Of a stretch of DNA of 64,000 nt, positions 16,747-26,380 are shown one piece after another. A program made the translations under genes and the position numbers. The DNA lies in the NCBI RefSeq assembly GCF_002077695.1, contig NZ_MWUE01000019.1:95217-159216 (forward strand). Direction: 5' to 3'. Within the stretch, counting starts at the first letter, position 1; the number at the start of each line of letters is the position of its first letter. The notes under the pieces were generated by a model, which ran no database searches, was not told the DNA's origin, and was given only the letters and a program-made list of their open reading frames with translations. Source of the DNA: Pantoea latae. GTDB lineage: Bacteria > Pseudomonadota > Gammaproteobacteria > Enterobacterales > Enterobacteriaceae.

Positions 16747-17475
16747 ATGATGGAGATATCCAGACATCCGACCACTGTTTACCAGGCCGTCGCCGCGCAG
16801 CTTGAGCAGGCGCTGCGGGAACACTACCGCAGCGGCGACTATCTGCCCTCTGAACAGCAGCTGGCCGAACGCTACGCGGTCAATCGCCACACCCTGCGGC
16901 GCGCGGTGGACGAGCTGGTCAACAAAGGGCTGCTGCAGCGCCGCCACGGCGTCGGCATCCTGGTGCTGATGCGGCCCTACGACTATCCGCTGCATGCGCA
17001 GGCGCGCTTTAGCCAGAACCTGCTGGAGCAGGGCAGCCATCCCACCAGCGAGCGGCTGCTGGCGGTGCTGCGTCCCGCTAGCGCTGACGTCGCCAGCGCG
17101 CTCGGCGTGGCGGAAGGGGAGAACGTTATTCATCTGCGCACCCTGCGCCGGGTCAACGGCGTGCCGGTGTGCGTCATCAACCATTTTCTGCCCGACCTCG
17201 GCTGGTGGGCTGCTTTGCAGCGCTTCAGCAGCGGCTCGCTGCACGATTTTCTGCTGCAGCACGCTGGCCATCAGCTGAGGCGCAGCCAGACCCGCATCAG
17301 CACGCGCCGCGCCCAGGCCAAAGAGTGCCGGCTGCTGGAGATTGCGCTGCACGCGCCGCTGCTCTGCGTGCGCACCCTGAATAAAACCCGCGACGGCGCG
17401 CTGGCGGAGTACTCCGTCAGCCTGACGCGCGGCGACATGATCGAACTCACTCTGGAGCATGAATGGAAAGCTTAA
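16747..17475 (+). CDS. phnF: PhnF, GntR/HutC-family regulator of phosphonate metabolism
   Basis: Predicted 242-residue transcription factor. The N-terminal winged helix (about 10-75, with YLPSEQQLAERYAVNRHTLRRAVDELVNKGLL) is GntR-type, and the C-terminal UTRA ligand domain (about 95-235) is HutC-type. It is the first gene of the run of C-P lyase genes, and its end overlaps phnG by 13 bp. In E. coli phnF lies inside the phn operon and its role there is weakly defined; in other bacteria PhnF represses phosphonate or phosphate uptake genes. ATGs at 16747 and 16750 share the GAGG site. Confidence 0.93.
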   Translation: MMEISRHPTTVYQAVAAQLEQALREHYRSGDYLPSEQQLAERYAVNRHTLRRAVDELVNKGLLQRRHGVGILVLMRPYDYPLHAQARFSQNLLEQGSHPTSERLLAVLRPASADVASALGVAEGENVIHLRTLRRVNGVPVCVINHFLPDLGWWAALQRFSSGSLHDFLLQHAGHQLRRSQTRISTRRAQAKECRLLEIALHAPLLCVRTLNKTRDGALAEYSVSLTRGDMIELTLEHEWKA

Positions 17476-17909
17476 CGCAACGACAGCAGTGGCTGTCGGT
17501 GCTGGCGCACAGCAGCGCGTCGGCGCTGGCGCAGCACTGGCAGGCGCTGCACCTCGCGCCGCGCTTCACCCTGATCCGCCCGGCGGAAATCGGCCTGACG
17601 CGGCTGATGGCGCGCATGGGCGCCAGCGGCAAGCGCTTTGTCATGGGCGATGCCACCGTCACCCGCGCCGTGGTGCAGCTGGAAGAGGGCACGCTCGGCT
17701 ACAGCTACGTGCTGGGGCGCGACAAGGCGCACGCCGAGCGCTGCGCCCTGATCGACGCGCTGTTGCAGCAGCCGCAGACCCACGCGCTGCTGCTGGAAAA
17801 AATAATCACGCCGCTGGCGGCCCTGCGCGAGGAGCAGCGCCAGCTGCGCGCGCGCGAGATCGCCAGCTCGCAAGTCGATTTCTTTACGCTGGTTCGCGGA
17901 GATAACTGA
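17463..17909 (+). CDS. phnG: PhnG, C-P lyase core complex subunit
   Basis: Predicted 148-residue subunit of the PhnGHIJ core complex, which with PhnI helps couple methylphosphonate-type substrates to ATP, displacing adenine to give ribose 5-triphosphate phosphonate. The characteristic ETxG-like region appears as EIGLTRLMARMGASGKRF, with GDATVTRAVVQL after it. Length equals the family norm (about 150). The start lies inside the end of phnF, and the TGA overlaps the ATG of phnH, so translation is coupled. Confidence 0.93.
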   Translation: MESLTQRQQWLSVLAHSSASALAQHWQALHLAPRFTLIRPAEIGLTRLMARMGASGKRFVMGDATVTRAVVQLEEGTLGYSYVLGRDKAHAERCALIDALLQQPQTHALLLEKIITPLAALREEQRQLRAREIASSQVDFFTLVRGDN

Positions 17910-18484
17910 TGACTTTACTGGCTAGTTTTAACCATCCGGTGGCCGACGCGCAGCGCGCCTTCCGCCGTATTCTGAAAGCGATGAGCGAGCCGGGCGTAAT
18001 GGTCTCGCTGCCGCTGGCGCAGGGCTGGGGGGCGCTGTCGCCCGCCGCGACCGCAGTACTGCTGACGCTGGTGGATCAGGAGAGTCCGCTGTGGATTGAG
18101 CCGCAGATCGACAATGAGATCCTGCGCAGCAACCTGCGCTTTCATACCGGCGTGCCGCTGAGCGAGAGCCGCGACGCGCCTTTTGCGCTGAGCCACGCCA
18201 GCAGCAGCCCGCGCCCGGCGGACTTCGCCGCAGGCGACAACCTGGCGCCGGAAAAGAGCACCACGCTGATTATTGAGCTGCCGTCGCTCAACGGTGGGCT
18301 GACGCTGCGCCTCTCCGGGCCGGGCCTGCGCGAACCGCGCGCCATCGCGCCGCAGCTGCCGGAGAGCGTGCTGGACTACCTGCGCAACCGACCGCATCCC
18401 TTTCCGCAGGGCGTCGATCTGATCTTCACCTGCGGCGAAGCGATGATGGCGTTGCCGCGCACCACCGACGTGGAGGTGTGCTGA
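17909..18484 (+). CDS. phnH: PhnH, C-P lyase core complex subunit
   Basis: Predicted 191-residue subunit of the C-P lyase core. The N-terminal FNHPVADAQRAFRRILKAMSEPG matches the family opening (around residues 7-29), and GVDLIFTCGEAMMALPRTT ends it. PhnH is structurally related to PLP-type folds but has no cofactor and is required for formation of the alpha-D-ribose 1-methylphosphonate 5-triphosphate intermediate. It overlaps phnG and phnI by one base at each end (TGATG). Confidence 0.94.
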   Translation: MTLLASFNHPVADAQRAFRRILKAMSEPGVMVSLPLAQGWGALSPAATAVLLTLVDQESPLWIEPQIDNEILRSNLRFHTGVPLSESRDAPFALSHASSSPRPADFAAGDNLAPEKSTTLIIELPSLNGGLTLRLSGPGLREPRAIAPQLPESVLDYLRNRPHPFPQGVDLIFTCGEAMMALPRTTDVEVC

Positions 18485-19560
18485 TGTACGTGGCGGTTAA
18501 AGGAGGCGAAAAGGCGATAGCCAACGCCCATCAGCTTCAGGCGGACCTGCGGCGCGGCGCGCGCGAGGTGGCGGAACTGGGCTGCGATCAGGTGGCGCAA
18601 CAGCTCGGCCTGGCGGTCGATCGCGTCATGACCGAAGGCGGCATCTACGATCCCGAACTGGCGGCGCTGGCGATCAAGCAGGCGAGCGGCGACTTAGTGG
18701 AGGCGATCTTCCTGCTGCGCGCCTACCGCACCACGCTGCCGCGCCTGGCGGATAGCGCGCCGCTGGCCACCGGCGAGATGCGCCTCGAACGCCGTATCTC
18801 CGCCGTCTATAAAGATCTGCCGGGCGGCCAGGTGCTGGGGCCAACTTACGACTACAGCCATCGCCTGCTTGACTTCACCCTGCTTGCCAACGGCGAGACG
18901 CCCGCCGCGCCGCGCGGCGACGAAGCGCTGGCGAGGCGCTGCCCGCATATGTTCGCCATGATGAGCGACGAAGGGCTGGCGGCGCGAGAAAGCGACGACG
19001 GCAGCGAGCCGGTGGATATCACCCGCGAGCCGATGGGCTTTCCGGCGACGCGCGCGGCGCGGCTGCAGCAGCTGGTGCGCGGCGACGAGGGCTTTCTGCT
19101 GGCGCTCGGCTACTCTACCCAGCGCGGCTACGGTCGCACCCATCCCTTCGCCGGGGAGATCCGCACCGGCTACCTCAGCGTCAGCATCTGCCCGGAAGAG
19201 CTGGGCTTTGAGCTGGAGATCGGCGAACTGCTGCTGACCGAATGCGAAATGGTCAACGGCTTCACCACTCAGGGCGACGAGGCGCCGCACTTTACCCGCG
19301 GCTACGGCCTGGTGTTTGGCCGCGCCGAGCGCAAGGCGATGGCGATGGCGCTGGTGGATCGCGCGCTGCAAACCCGCGAGCACGGCGAACGCATCACCAG
19401 CCCGGCGCAGGACGAAGAGTTCGTGCTGGCGCACGCCGACAACGTCGAGGCCGCCGGCTTCGTCTCCCACCTCAAACTGCCGCACTACGTCGACTTTCAG
19501 GCCGAGCTGGCGCTGCTCAGACAGCTGCGCCAGGAGCATCAGGAGGCGAACCATGAGTGA
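18484..19560 (+). CDS. phnI: PhnI, C-P lyase nucleosidase subunit
   Basis: Predicted 358-residue subunit that, with PhnG, PhnH and PhnL, exchanges the adenine of ATP for phosphonate. The start MYVAVKGGEKAI and the blocks VDRVMTEGG, LLRAYRTTLPRL, RRISAVYKDLPGGQ, YSTQRGYGR-HPFAGEIR and ADNVEAAGFVSHLKLPHYVDFQAEL are family hallmarks. The ATG at 18484 overlaps the phnH stop; an in-frame GTG six bases earlier is less likely. Its last codons overlap the phnJ start by 8 bp. Confidence 0.95.
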   Translation: MYVAVKGGEKAIANAHQLQADLRRGAREVAELGCDQVAQQLGLAVDRVMTEGGIYDPELAALAIKQASGDLVEAIFLLRAYRTTLPRLADSAPLATGEMRLERRISAVYKDLPGGQVLGPTYDYSHRLLDFTLLANGETPAAPRGDEALARRCPHMFAMMSDEGLAARESDDGSEPVDITREPMGFPATRAARLQQLVRGDEGFLLALGYSTQRGYGRTHPFAGEIRTGYLSVSICPEELGFELEIGELLLTECEMVNGFTTQGDEAPHFTRGYGLVFGRAERKAMAMALVDRALQTREHGERITSPAQDEEFVLAHADNVEAAGFVSHLKLPHYVDFQAELALLRQLRQEHQEANHE

Positions 19561-20401
19561 GCTGAGCGGCTATAACCCAGGCTATCTCGACGAGCAAACT
19601 AAGCGCGCCATTCGTCGCGCCATCCTCAAGGCGGTGGCGATCCCCGGCTATCAGGTGCCGTTCGCCGGACGCGAGATGCCGATGCCCTACGGCTGGGGCA
19701 CCGGCGGCATTCAGATCACCGCCAGCGTGATCGGCGACGCCGACGTGCTGAAGGTGATCGACCAGGGCGCAGACGACACCACCAACGCGGTGTCGATCCG
19801 CCGCTTTTTCCAGCGCGTCAGCGGCGCGGCGACCACCGAGCGCACCCGCGACGCCACCCTGATCCAGACGCGCCACCGCATCCCGGAGACGCCGCTGGAA
19901 GAGGATCAGATCCTGATTTTTCAGGTGCCGATCCCGGAGCCGCTGCGCTTTATTGAGCCGCGCGAAACCGAAACCCGCACCATGCACGCGCTGGAGGAGT
20001 ACGGCGTGATGCAGGTGAAGCTGTATGAGGACATCGCGCGCTACGGCCATATCGCCACCACCTACGCCTATCCGGTGAAGGTCAACGACCGCTACGTAAT
20101 GGACCCGTCGCCGATCCCCAAATTCGATAACCCGAAGATGCACAGGATGCCCGCGCTGCAGCTGTTCGGCGCCGGACGCGAAAAGCGCATTTACGCGCTG
20201 CCGCCCTTTACCAAAGTTGAAAGCCTCGACTTCGAGGATCACCCCTTTAGCGTGCAGCAGTGGGATGAACCCTGCGCCCTGTGCGGTTCGCGCCACAGCT
20301 ATCTCGACGAGGTGGTGATGGATGACCAGGGCACGCGCCTGTTCGTCTGCTCCGACACCGACTTTTGCCACCAGCAGCAGGAACAGCAACATGCACAGTG
20401 A
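19553..20401 (+). CDS. phnJ: PhnJ, radical SAM C-P lyase catalytic subunit
   Basis: Predicted 282-residue enzyme that breaks the carbon-phosphorus bond of ribose 1-phosphonate 5-phosphate, releasing the alkane and a cyclic ribose phosphate. The four cysteines known from the family are present at positions 241, 244, 266 and 272 (CALC and FVCSDTDFC), and the glycine proposed to carry a radical is Gly32 (IPGYQVPF). Unlike classical radical SAM proteins the cluster motif is C-terminal, as expected. It starts inside the end of phnI (ATGAGTGA) and its stop overlaps the phnK start. Positions and length agree with E. coli PhnJ, so an active enzyme is expected. Confidence 0.96.
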   Translation: MSELSGYNPGYLDEQTKRAIRRAILKAVAIPGYQVPFAGREMPMPYGWGTGGIQITASVIGDADVLKVIDQGADDTTNAVSIRRFFQRVSGAATTERTRDATLIQTRHRIPETPLEEDQILIFQVPIPEPLRFIEPRETETRTMHALEEYGVMQVKLYEDIARYGHIATTYAYPVKVNDRYVMDPSPIPKFDNPKMHRMPALQLFGAGREKRIYALPPFTKVESLDFEDHPFSVQQWDEPCALCGSRHSYLDEVVMDDQGTRLFVCSDTDFCHQQQEQQHAQ

Positions 20402-21152
20402 ACAGCCGCTGCTTGCGGTCCATAACCTGACGCATCTCTACGCGCCGGGCAAAGGCTTTGAAGCCGTCAGCTTCGATCTCTATCCCGGCGAAGTGCTGGG
20501 CATCGTCGGCGAGTCCGGCTCCGGCAAAACCACGCTGCTGCACAGCCTCTCGGCGCGCCTGACGCCGCAGCAGGGCAACATTCTCTACAGCCAGCGCGAC
20601 CTGTACGCGCTGTCGGAGAGCGAGCGCCGTCGCCTGCTGCGCACCGAATGGGGCGTGGTGCATCAGCATCCGCTTGACGGGCTGCGCCCACAGGTGACGG
20701 CGGGCGGCAATATCGGCGAGCGGCTGATGGCGGTGGGCCATCGCCACTACGGCGACATCCGCGCCCAAGCGGGCCGCTGGCTGCAGGAGGTAGAGATTGC
20801 CGCCAGCCGGATTGACGACCTGCCCACCACCTTTTCCGGCGGCATGCAGCAGCGTCTGCAGATCGCCCGCAACCTCGTCACCCAGCCGAAGCTGGTGTTT
20901 ATGGACGAGCCGACCGGCGGGCTGGACGTTTCGGTGCAGGCGCGCCTGCTCGATCTGCTGCGCACCCTGGTGCGCGAACTGAACCTGGCGGTGATTATCG
21001 TCACCCACGATCTCGGCGTGGCGCGCCTGCTGGCGCACCGGCTGCTGGTGATGAAGCAGGGCCGCGTGGTGGAGAGCGGCCTGACCGACCGCGTGCTGGA
21101 CGATCCTCATCACCCCTACACCCAACTGCTGGTCTCATCGGTGCTGAACTAA
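20391..21152 (+). CDS. phnK: PhnK, ABC-type ATPase of the C-P lyase complex
   Basis: Predicted 253-residue ABC ATPase-like protein that binds the core complex next to PhnJ rather than driving import. Walker [10 protein letters not shown] (about 44-52), signature [15 protein letters not shown], Walker [13 protein letters not shown] and H-loop THDLG are intact, and the tail [12 protein letters not shown] resembles oligopeptide ATPases. ATG 20391 overlaps the phnJ stop. The frame is open upstream to 20322, but that start would lie deep within phnJ. Confidence 0.95.
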   Translation: MHSEQPLLAVHNLTHLYAPGKGFEAVSFDLYPGEVLGIVGESGSGKTTLLHSLSARLTPQQGNILYSQRDLYALSESERRRLLRTEWGVVHQHPLDGLRPQVTAGGNIGERLMAVGHRHYGDIRAQAGRWLQEVEIAASRIDDLPTTFSGGMQQRLQIARNLVTQPKLVFMDEPTGGLDVSVQARLLDLLRTLVRELNLAVIIVTHDLGVARLLAHRLLVMKQGRVVESGLTDRVLDDPHHPYTQLLVSSVLN

Positions 21153-21166
21153 TGACGGAGTCAGGC

Positions 21167-21871
21167 ATGAACAGACAACTGCGCGTCGAGAATCTGTGCA
21201 AAACCTTTGTGCTGCACAATCAAGGCGGCGTCGCGCTGCCGGTATTACATAACGCCTCGCTGGAGGTCAGCCAGGGCGAAGTGGTGGTGCTGCACGGCCG
21301 CTCCGGCAGCGGCAAGTCGACGCTGCTGCGCGCGCTTTACGGCAACTATCAGGCCAACAGCGGCCATATCTGGCTGCGTCATCATGATGAGTGGGTCGAT
21401 ATGGTTGACGCCCCGGCGCGCCAGATGCTGGCGATGCGCCGCGACACCCTGGGCTGGGTCAGCCAGTTTCTGCGCGTGATCCCGCGCGTGCCGACGCTGG
21501 AGATTGTGATGCAGCCGCTGCTGGAGCGCGGCGTTGAGCGCGCCTTATGCGAGAAGCGCGCAAAAGAGCTGCTGACGCGGCTCAACGTGCCGCCGCGCCT
21601 CTGGTCGCTGGCACCTTCGACCTTCTCTGGCGGCGAGCAGCAGCGCGTCAATATCGCGCGCGGCTTTATCGCCGACTATCCCGTGCTTCTGCTGGATGAG
21701 CCCACCGCCTCGCTGGATAAAACCAACAGCGCGGCGGTGGTGGAGCTGATTGAGCAGGCGCGCGCGCGCGGCGCGGCGATTGTCGGCATTTTTCATGATG
21801 ACGTGGTGCGCGAACGGGTGGCGGATCGCCTGCACGTAATGCAGCCGATGAGCAGCGGAGCGGAAGCATGA
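21167..21871 (+). CDS. phnL: PhnL, ABC-type ATPase of the C-P lyase pathway
   Basis: Predicted 234-residue ABC ATPase-like protein required for C-P lyase activity. Walker [10 protein letters not shown], the family block [18 protein letters not shown], signature [15 protein letters not shown], Walker [12 protein letters not shown] and H-loop IFHDD are present. Two starts are possible. ATG 21152 overlaps the phnK stop (TAATG); ATG 21167 has a well-placed GGAG and gives an N-terminus ([14 protein letters not shown]) that aligns with E. coli PhnL, so it is preferred. Its 3' end overlaps phnM by 4 bp. Confidence 0.94.
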   Translation: MNRQLRVENLCKTFVLHNQGGVALPVLHNASLEVSQGEVVVLHGRSGSGKSTLLRALYGNYQANSGHIWLRHHDEWVDMVDAPARQMLAMRRDTLGWVSQFLRVIPRVPTLEIVMQPLLERGVERALCEKRAKELLTRLNVPPRLWSLAPSTFSGGEQQRVNIARGFIADYPVLLLDEPTASLDKTNSAAVVELIEQARARGAAIVGIFHDDVVRERVADRLHVMQPMSSGAEA

Positions 21872-23004
21872 TTATCAATAATGTTCGACTGATTCTGGAA
21901 AACGAGGTGGTGGCCGGATCGCTGGAGATGCGCGACGGCCTGATCGCCAGCTTTAGCGAAACCCCGAGCCGCCAGCCTGGCGCGCTGGACGGCGAGGGCG
22001 CGTATCTGCTGCCTGGGCTGGTGGAGCTGCACACCGACAATCTCGACAAGTTCTTCGCCCCGCGTCCGAAAGTAGACTGGCCCGCCCACTCGGCGATGAG
22101 CAGTCACGACGCGCTGATGGTAGCCAGCGGCATCACCACGGTGCTGGACGCCATCGGCGTCGGCGACGTGCGCGACGGCGGCCATCGCCTCGACAACCTG
22201 ACTAAAATGATCGACGCCATCCGCGACAGCAACCGCAAAGGGCTTAACCGCGCCGAACATCGGCTGCATCTGCGCTGCGAGCTGCCGCATCACGCTACCC
22301 AGCCGCTGTTCGAGGCGCTGATGCAGACGCCGGAGCTGTCGCTGGTGTCGCTGATGGATCACTCGCCGGGCCAGCGCCAGTACGCCTCGCTGGAGAAGTA
22401 CCGCGAATATTATCAGGGCAAGTACGCGCTCAACGATCGGCAGATGGACGCCTTCGAGCAGGAGCAGCTGACGCTGGCGGCGCAGTGGTCGCAGCCGAAC
22501 CGTGAGGCGATCGCCGCGCTCTGCCGCGCGCGCCATATCGCCATCGCCAGCCACGACGACGCCACCGAGGCGCACGTCGAGGAGTCGCACGGCGTCGGCA
22601 GCGCCATTGCCGAGTTCCCTACCACGCTTGCGGCGGCGCGCGCCTCACGCGCGCGCGGCATGCAGATCCTGATGGGCGCGCCCAATATCGTGCGCGGCGG
22701 CTCCCACTCCGGCAATGTCGCCGCCTGGGCGCTGGCGGCGGAAGGCCTGCTCGATATTCTCTCCTCTGACTACTATCCGGCGTCGCTGCTGGACGCGGCG
22801 TTCCGCCTCGCCGCCGACGAGCGCAACGCGCTGGCGCTGCCGCAGGCGATGGCGCTGGTGACGCGCAATCCGGCGCGCGCGCTTGGCCTGGAGGATCGCG
22901 GCGCCATCGCCGAAGGACGCCGCGCCGATCTGGTGCTGGCGCACACCGATCACGGCCATCCGCATATTCGCCACGTATGGACGCAGGGCAGGCAGGTTTA
23001 CTGA
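21868..23004 (+). CDS. phnM: PhnM, ribose triphosphonate diphosphatase
   Basis: Predicted 378-residue amidohydrolase-superfamily enzyme that removes pyrophosphate from alpha-D-ribose 1-phosphonate 5-triphosphate, making the PhnJ substrate. Metal-binding and family motifs visible include [16 protein letters not shown] (about 52-67), [40 protein letters not shown] and [17 protein letters not shown]. Start and stop overlap phnL (4 bp) and phnN (1 bp). Confidence 0.95.
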   Translation: MIINNVRLILENEVVAGSLEMRDGLIASFSETPSRQPGALDGEGAYLLPGLVELHTDNLDKFFAPRPKVDWPAHSAMSSHDALMVASGITTVLDAIGVGDVRDGGHRLDNLTKMIDAIRDSNRKGLNRAEHRLHLRCELPHHATQPLFEALMQTPELSLVSLMDHSPGQRQYASLEKYREYYQGKYALNDRQMDAFEQEQLTLAAQWSQPNREAIAALCRARHIAIASHDDATEAHVEESHGVGSAIAEFPTTLAAARASRARGMQILMGAPNIVRGGSHSGNVAAWALAAEGLLDILSSDYYPASLLDAAFRLAADERNALALPQAMALVTRNPARALGLEDRGAIAEGRRADLVLAHTDHGHPHIRHVWTQGRQVY

Positions 23005-23540
23005 TGGCGCGTCTGATCTGGCTTATCGGGCCGTCAGGCTCGGGCAAGGACAGTCTGCTCAACGCGCTGCGCGAAGCGCCGCCGCGCAACCTGCTGATCG
23101 CCCATCGCTATATTACCCGGCCGGCCGATGCTGGCGGCGAGAACCATATCGCCCTGACCGAAACGGAGTTCGCGCGGCGTGCGGCGCAGGGGCTGTTCGC
23201 CCTGCGCTGGACGGCGCACGGCCTGCACTACGGGCTGGGTCTGGAGCTGGATCTCTGGCTGACGCGCGGCCATGACGTGCTGGTCAACGGCTCGCGCCAG
23301 CATCTGGCGCAGGCGCAGGCGCGCTACGGCGCCCGGCTGCTGCCGCTCTGCCTGACGGTGTCGCCGGAGGTGCTGGCGGCGCGTCTGCGCCAGCGCGGGC
23401 GGGAGAGCGAGACGGAGATCGCGCGGCGGCTGGATCGCGCTGCTCAGCTGCCGCCGGCGGGCTGCCGCCTGCTGAACAACAACGGCGCGCTGTCGCAGAC
23501 CCTGCTGCAGCTGCGCCAGCTGCTGGAGCCGCTGCCATGA
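23004..23540 (+). CDS. phnN: PhnN, ribose 1,5-bisphosphate phosphokinase
   Basis: Predicted 178-residue P-loop kinase converting ribose 1,5-bisphosphate to PRPP, which recycles the sugar phosphate formed by the C-P lyase route. The guanylate-kinase-like P-loop GPSGSGKDS (9-17) and [14 protein letters not shown] are diagnostic. ATG 23004 overlaps the phnM stop. Length is near the E. coli enzyme (185). Its last four bases overlap phnP. No phnO (aminoalkylphosphonate acetyltransferase) follows, unlike E. coli. Confidence 0.93.
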   Translation: MARLIWLIGPSGSGKDSLLNALREAPPRNLLIAHRYITRPADAGGENHIALTETEFARRAAQGLFALRWTAHGLHYGLGLELDLWLTRGHDVLVNGSRQHLAQAQARYGARLLPLCLTVSPEVLAARLRQRGRESETEIARRLDRAAQLPPAGCRLLNNNGALSQTLLQLRQLLEPLP

Positions 23541-24307
23541 AGCTCACCTTTCTCGGCACCGGCGGCGTCACCGCCGCGCCGCTCTTTGGCTGCGACTGCG
23601 CCGCCTGTCAGCGGGCGCGCCGCGAGGTAAAGCGGCGACGCGCGCCCTGCAGCGCGCTGATCGAGGCGGGCGGCGAGCGCATTCTGCTCGACGCCGGGCT
23701 GCCGCTGCTGGCGGAGCGCTTCGCCCCCGGCGCGCTGTCGCGCATTCTGCTGACGCACTACCACATGGATCACGTGCAGGGGCTGTTCGCGCTGCGCTGG
23801 GGCGTCGGCGCGGCGATCCCGGTCTGGGGGCCGCCGGATGAGAAGGGCTGCGACGATCTCTTTAAGCATCCCGGCCTGCTCGACTTTCGCCCGTCGCTGA
23901 CGCCTTTCGTGCCGCATCCGTTCGGCGCGCTGCAGGTGACGCCGCTGCCGCTGCAGCACTCGAAGCTGACGCACGGCTACCTGTTCGACTGGCACGGCGC
24001 GCGGCTCGTCTGGCTGTGCGACACCTGCGGGCTGCCGCCCGACACCGACGATTTCCTGCGCGGCCAGCGCATCGATGAGCTGGTGATCGACTGCAACGAT
24101 CCGCCGTCGCCTGCTGCGCGCAATCATAACGATCTGACGCGCGCGCTGGCGATTATCGACCGGCTGGCGCCGCGCCGCGCCTGGCTGACGCACCTGTCGC
24201 ATCAGATGGATAACTGGTTATCTGACAATGCGTTGCCGACGTCGGTGCTGGCCGCCGCCGACGGCCTGACGCTGTCGCTGGGCGCCGACGACCCTGTCAC
24301 CGTTTGA
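23537..24307 (+). CDS. phnP: PhnP, 5-phospho-alpha-D-ribosyl 1,2-cyclic phosphate phosphodiesterase
   Basis: Predicted 256-residue metallo-beta-lactamase-fold enzyme that opens the cyclic ribose phosphate produced by PhnJ to ribose 1,5-bisphosphate. The N-terminal structural zinc cysteines ([13 protein letters not shown]), the core motif [11 protein letters not shown], the metal aspartate in LCDTCGLP and HLSHQMDN near the C-terminus match PhnP. It is the last gene of the first phn unit; 83 bp with a Pho-box-like repeat separate it from phnC. Confidence 0.93.
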   Translation: MKLTFLGTGGVTAAPLFGCDCAACQRARREVKRRRAPCSALIEAGGERILLDAGLPLLAERFAPGALSRILLTHYHMDHVQGLFALRWGVGAAIPVWGPPDEKGCDDLFKHPGLLDFRPSLTPFVPHPFGALQVTPLPLQHSKLTHGYLFDWHGARLVWLCDTCGLPPDTDDFLRGQRIDELVIDCNDPPSPAARNHNDLTRALAIIDRLAPRRAWLTHLSHQMDNWLSDNALPTSVLAAADGLTLSLGADDPVTV

Positions 24308-24333
24308 TCACCTCTCTGTCATCAGAGAGTCAT
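24305..24333 (+). promoter_or_regulatory. PhoB box-like repeats upstream of phnC
   Basis: CTGTCAT (24316-24322) and GAGTCAT (24327-24333) are spaced 11 bp apart, and a weaker element TGATCAC lies 11 bp earlier (24305-24311). The pattern matches a Pho box 57 bp before the phnC ATG and suggests that the transporter genes have their own phosphate-starvation promoter. Confidence 0.55.
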
Positions 24334-24390
24334 GGCGTCGGGCCGTAATAGGCGTCAACTTACGACCTGTCAACGACTACGGAGTTAATC

Positions 24391-25221
24391 ATGGCACAGG
24401 CACTGTTAAGAACCGTGGTGGACAACCGCCGCGCGCCGCTGCAGCCAGGCGGCCAGAAGCTGTTATCCGTGCAGGGACTGGGCAAAAGCTGGGGCGAAAA
24501 CCGCGTGCTGGACAATGTCAGTTTTGATCTGCATGCGGGAGAAATGGTTGCCGTGATCGGCCGCTCGGGCGCAGGCAAATCGACGCTGCTGCACATGCTG
24601 AACGGCACTATCGACGCCTCGGAAGGGGCGGTTTACAGCCTGCGCGACGGCGAGGCGCAGCGCAATCTGCTGGCGCTCAACAGCCGCCAGCTGCGCCAGT
24701 GGCGCAGCGAGTGCGGCATGATTTTCCAGGACTTCTGTCTGGTGCCGCGCCTCGACGTGCTGACCAACGTGCTGCTGGGCCGCCTGAGCCAGACCTCGAC
24801 GCTGAAATCCTTTTTTAAACTCTTCTCCGACAGCGATCGCGCCCACGCCATCGAGCTGCTGCAGTGGATGAATATGCTGCCACAGGCGCTGCAGCGCGCT
24901 GAGAACCTGTCGGGCGGGCAGATGCAGCGCGTCGCCATCTGCCGCGCGCTGATGCAGAACCCGAAGATCCTGCTGGCCGATGAGCCGGTGGCGTCGCTCG
25001 ATCCCAAAAATACCAAACGCATTATGGATGTGCTGCGCCAGGTGAGCGAGCAGGGCATCAGCGTGATGGTGAACCTGCACTCGGTTGAGCTGGTGAAAAG
25101 CTACTGCACCCGCGTCATCGGCATTCAGCGCGGTCGCGTGCTGTTCGACGGCCATCCGGCGCAGCTGACCGATAGCCTGCTGCACCAGCTCTACGGCGAT
25201 GAAATCAATCAGCTTCACTAA
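24391..25221 (+). CDS. phnC: PhnC, phosphonate ABC transporter ATP-binding protein
   Basis: Predicted 276-residue ATPase of the phosphonate importer. Walker [10 protein letters not shown] (about 57-65), the Q-loop [13 protein letters not shown], signature [15 protein letters not shown], Walker [22 protein letters not shown] and H-loop LHSVELV are typical of PhnC. A 20-30-residue N-terminal extension makes it longer than E. coli PhnC (262). The RBS is CGGAG. It heads the second phn unit (phnC, phnD, then two phnE), whereas in E. coli phnCDE precede phnF. Confidence 0.94.
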   Translation: MAQALLRTVVDNRRAPLQPGGQKLLSVQGLGKSWGENRVLDNVSFDLHAGEMVAVIGRSGAGKSTLLHMLNGTIDASEGAVYSLRDGEAQRNLLALNSRQLRQWRSECGMIFQDFCLVPRLDVLTNVLLGRLSQTSTLKSFFKLFSDSDRAHAIELLQWMNMLPQALQRAENLSGGQMQRVAICRALMQNPKILLADEPVASLDPKNTKRIMDVLRQVSEQGISVMVNLHSVELVKSYCTRVIGIQRGRVLFDGHPAQLTDSLLHQLYGDEINQLH

Positions 25222-25247
25222 CCTCCACGGCAAGAGAAAAACCTCGA

Positions 25248-26174
25248 ATGAAACTGACTTTATTAGCGTTACTGACCGGCGTAATGACCTTTGGCGCGCA
25301 CGCAGCGGATGCGCCGAAAACGCTCAATCTGGGCATTCTCGGCGGCCAGAACGCCACCCAGCAGATTGGCGATAACCAGTGCGTGAAGGATTTTTTTGAT
25401 AAAGAACTCAACGTCGACACAAAACTACGCAATTCCTCCGACTACGCGGGCGTGATCCAGGGCCTGCTGGGCGGCAAGATCGATATGGTGCTGAGCATGT
25501 CGCCCGCCTCGTACGCCTCGGTCTATCTGCAGGATGAGAAAGCGGTGGATGTGGTGGGGATTCTGGTGGACGACAAAGATGGTTCGCAGGGCTATCACTC
25601 GGTGGTGATCGTGAAGAACGACAGCCCCTATAAGAAGCTGGACGATCTAAAAAACAAGTCGTTCGGCATGGCCGATCCCGATTCCACCTCTGGCTTCCTG
25701 ATGCCGAACCAGGCGTTTAAAAAGCAGTTCGGCGGCAGCGTCGACGACAAGTACAACGGCTTTTTCTCCAGCGTCACCTTTTCTGGCGGTCACGAGCAGG
25801 ACATTCTCGGCGTGCTGAACAATCAGTTCGACGGCGCGGTGACCTGGAGTTCGCTGGTGGGCGACTATAACAGCGGCTACAGCTCCGGCGCCTTTGGCCG
25901 CCTGATCCGCATGGATCATCCCGATCTGATGAAGCAGATCCGCATTATCTGGCAGTCGCCGCTGATCCCGAACGGCCCGCTGCTGGTGAGCAATAAGCTG
26001 CCGGCGGACTTCAAGCAGAAGGTGGTGGAGACCATTCGCAAGCTGGATAAAGAGCAGCACGCCTGCTTCGTCAAGGCGGTCGGCGGCGCGCAGCATATTG
26101 GCCCGGCGTCGGTGGCAGACTATCAGACGATTATCGATATGAAGCGCGACCTGGCGAAAGGCCAGCGCGGCTAA
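25248..26174 (+). CDS. phnD: PhnD, periplasmic phosphonate-binding protein
   Basis: Predicted 308-residue substrate-binding protein with a cleavable signal peptide (about 1-19: MKLTLLALLTGVMTFGAHA, cleavage before ADAPKT). Conserved PhnD features include SSDYAGVIQGLLGGKIDM, GYHSVVIVKNDSPYKKLDDLKNKSFGMADPDSTSG and QSPLIPNGPL. It delivers phosphonates to the PhnE permeases. It starts 26 bp after phnC and is followed by a palindromic intergenic element instead of directly by phnE. Confidence 0.94.
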   Translation: MKLTLLALLTGVMTFGAHAADAPKTLNLGILGGQNATQQIGDNQCVKDFFDKELNVDTKLRNSSDYAGVIQGLLGGKIDMVLSMSPASYASVYLQDEKAVDVVGILVDDKDGSQGYHSVVIVKNDSPYKKLDDLKNKSFGMADPDSTSGFLMPNQAFKKQFGGSVDDKYNGFFSSVTFSGGHEQDILGVLNNQFDGAVTWSSLVGDYNSGYSSGAFGRLIRMDHPDLMKQIRIIWQSPLIPNGPLLVSNKLPADFKQKVVETIRKLDKEQHACFVKAVGGAQHIGPASVADYQTIIDMKRDLAKGQRG

Positions 26175-26194
26175 GGTCGATACCCGGCGCTGAC

Positions 26195-26301
26195 GCGGGT
26201 GACAGGGAGAGATCGCAAAGACGCAAGGGCGGCATCCCTGCCGGCTCGGCCCGCACCTTCCATGGCGCGGGACGCTTTGCTCTTCTCTCCCTGTCACCCG
26301 C
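26195..26301. repeat. Palindromic intergenic element between phnD and phnE
   Basis: Perfect 18-bp inverted arms, GCGGGTGACAGGGAGAGA (26195-26212) and its complement (26284-26301), enclose a second imperfect pair (CGCAAAGACGC-like against GCGTCCCGC) and small inner hairpins with a CATCCCTG loop. The whole 107 bp could fold into one long branched stem. It has no coding potential and resembles a REP/MITE-type element. It may act as a 3' stabiliser for phnCD mRNA and lower expression of phnE. It is not the ERIC consensus, and no target-site duplication was seen. Confidence 0.6.
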
Positions 26302-26380
26302 TAATCTAGCTTTTTTGCGGCCTGAAAATCTGCCTGTTACACGCACCGGTTAATTGCTTTTATTATGCAGGACTCTTCTT

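Noticed and set aside
24351..24373. Second Pho box before phnC
   Set aside because: The two GTCAA segments are 15 bp apart instead of 11.
26195..26301. ERIC element
   Set aside because: The length is close, but the arms do not match the ERIC consensus I know; listed only as a palindromic repeat.
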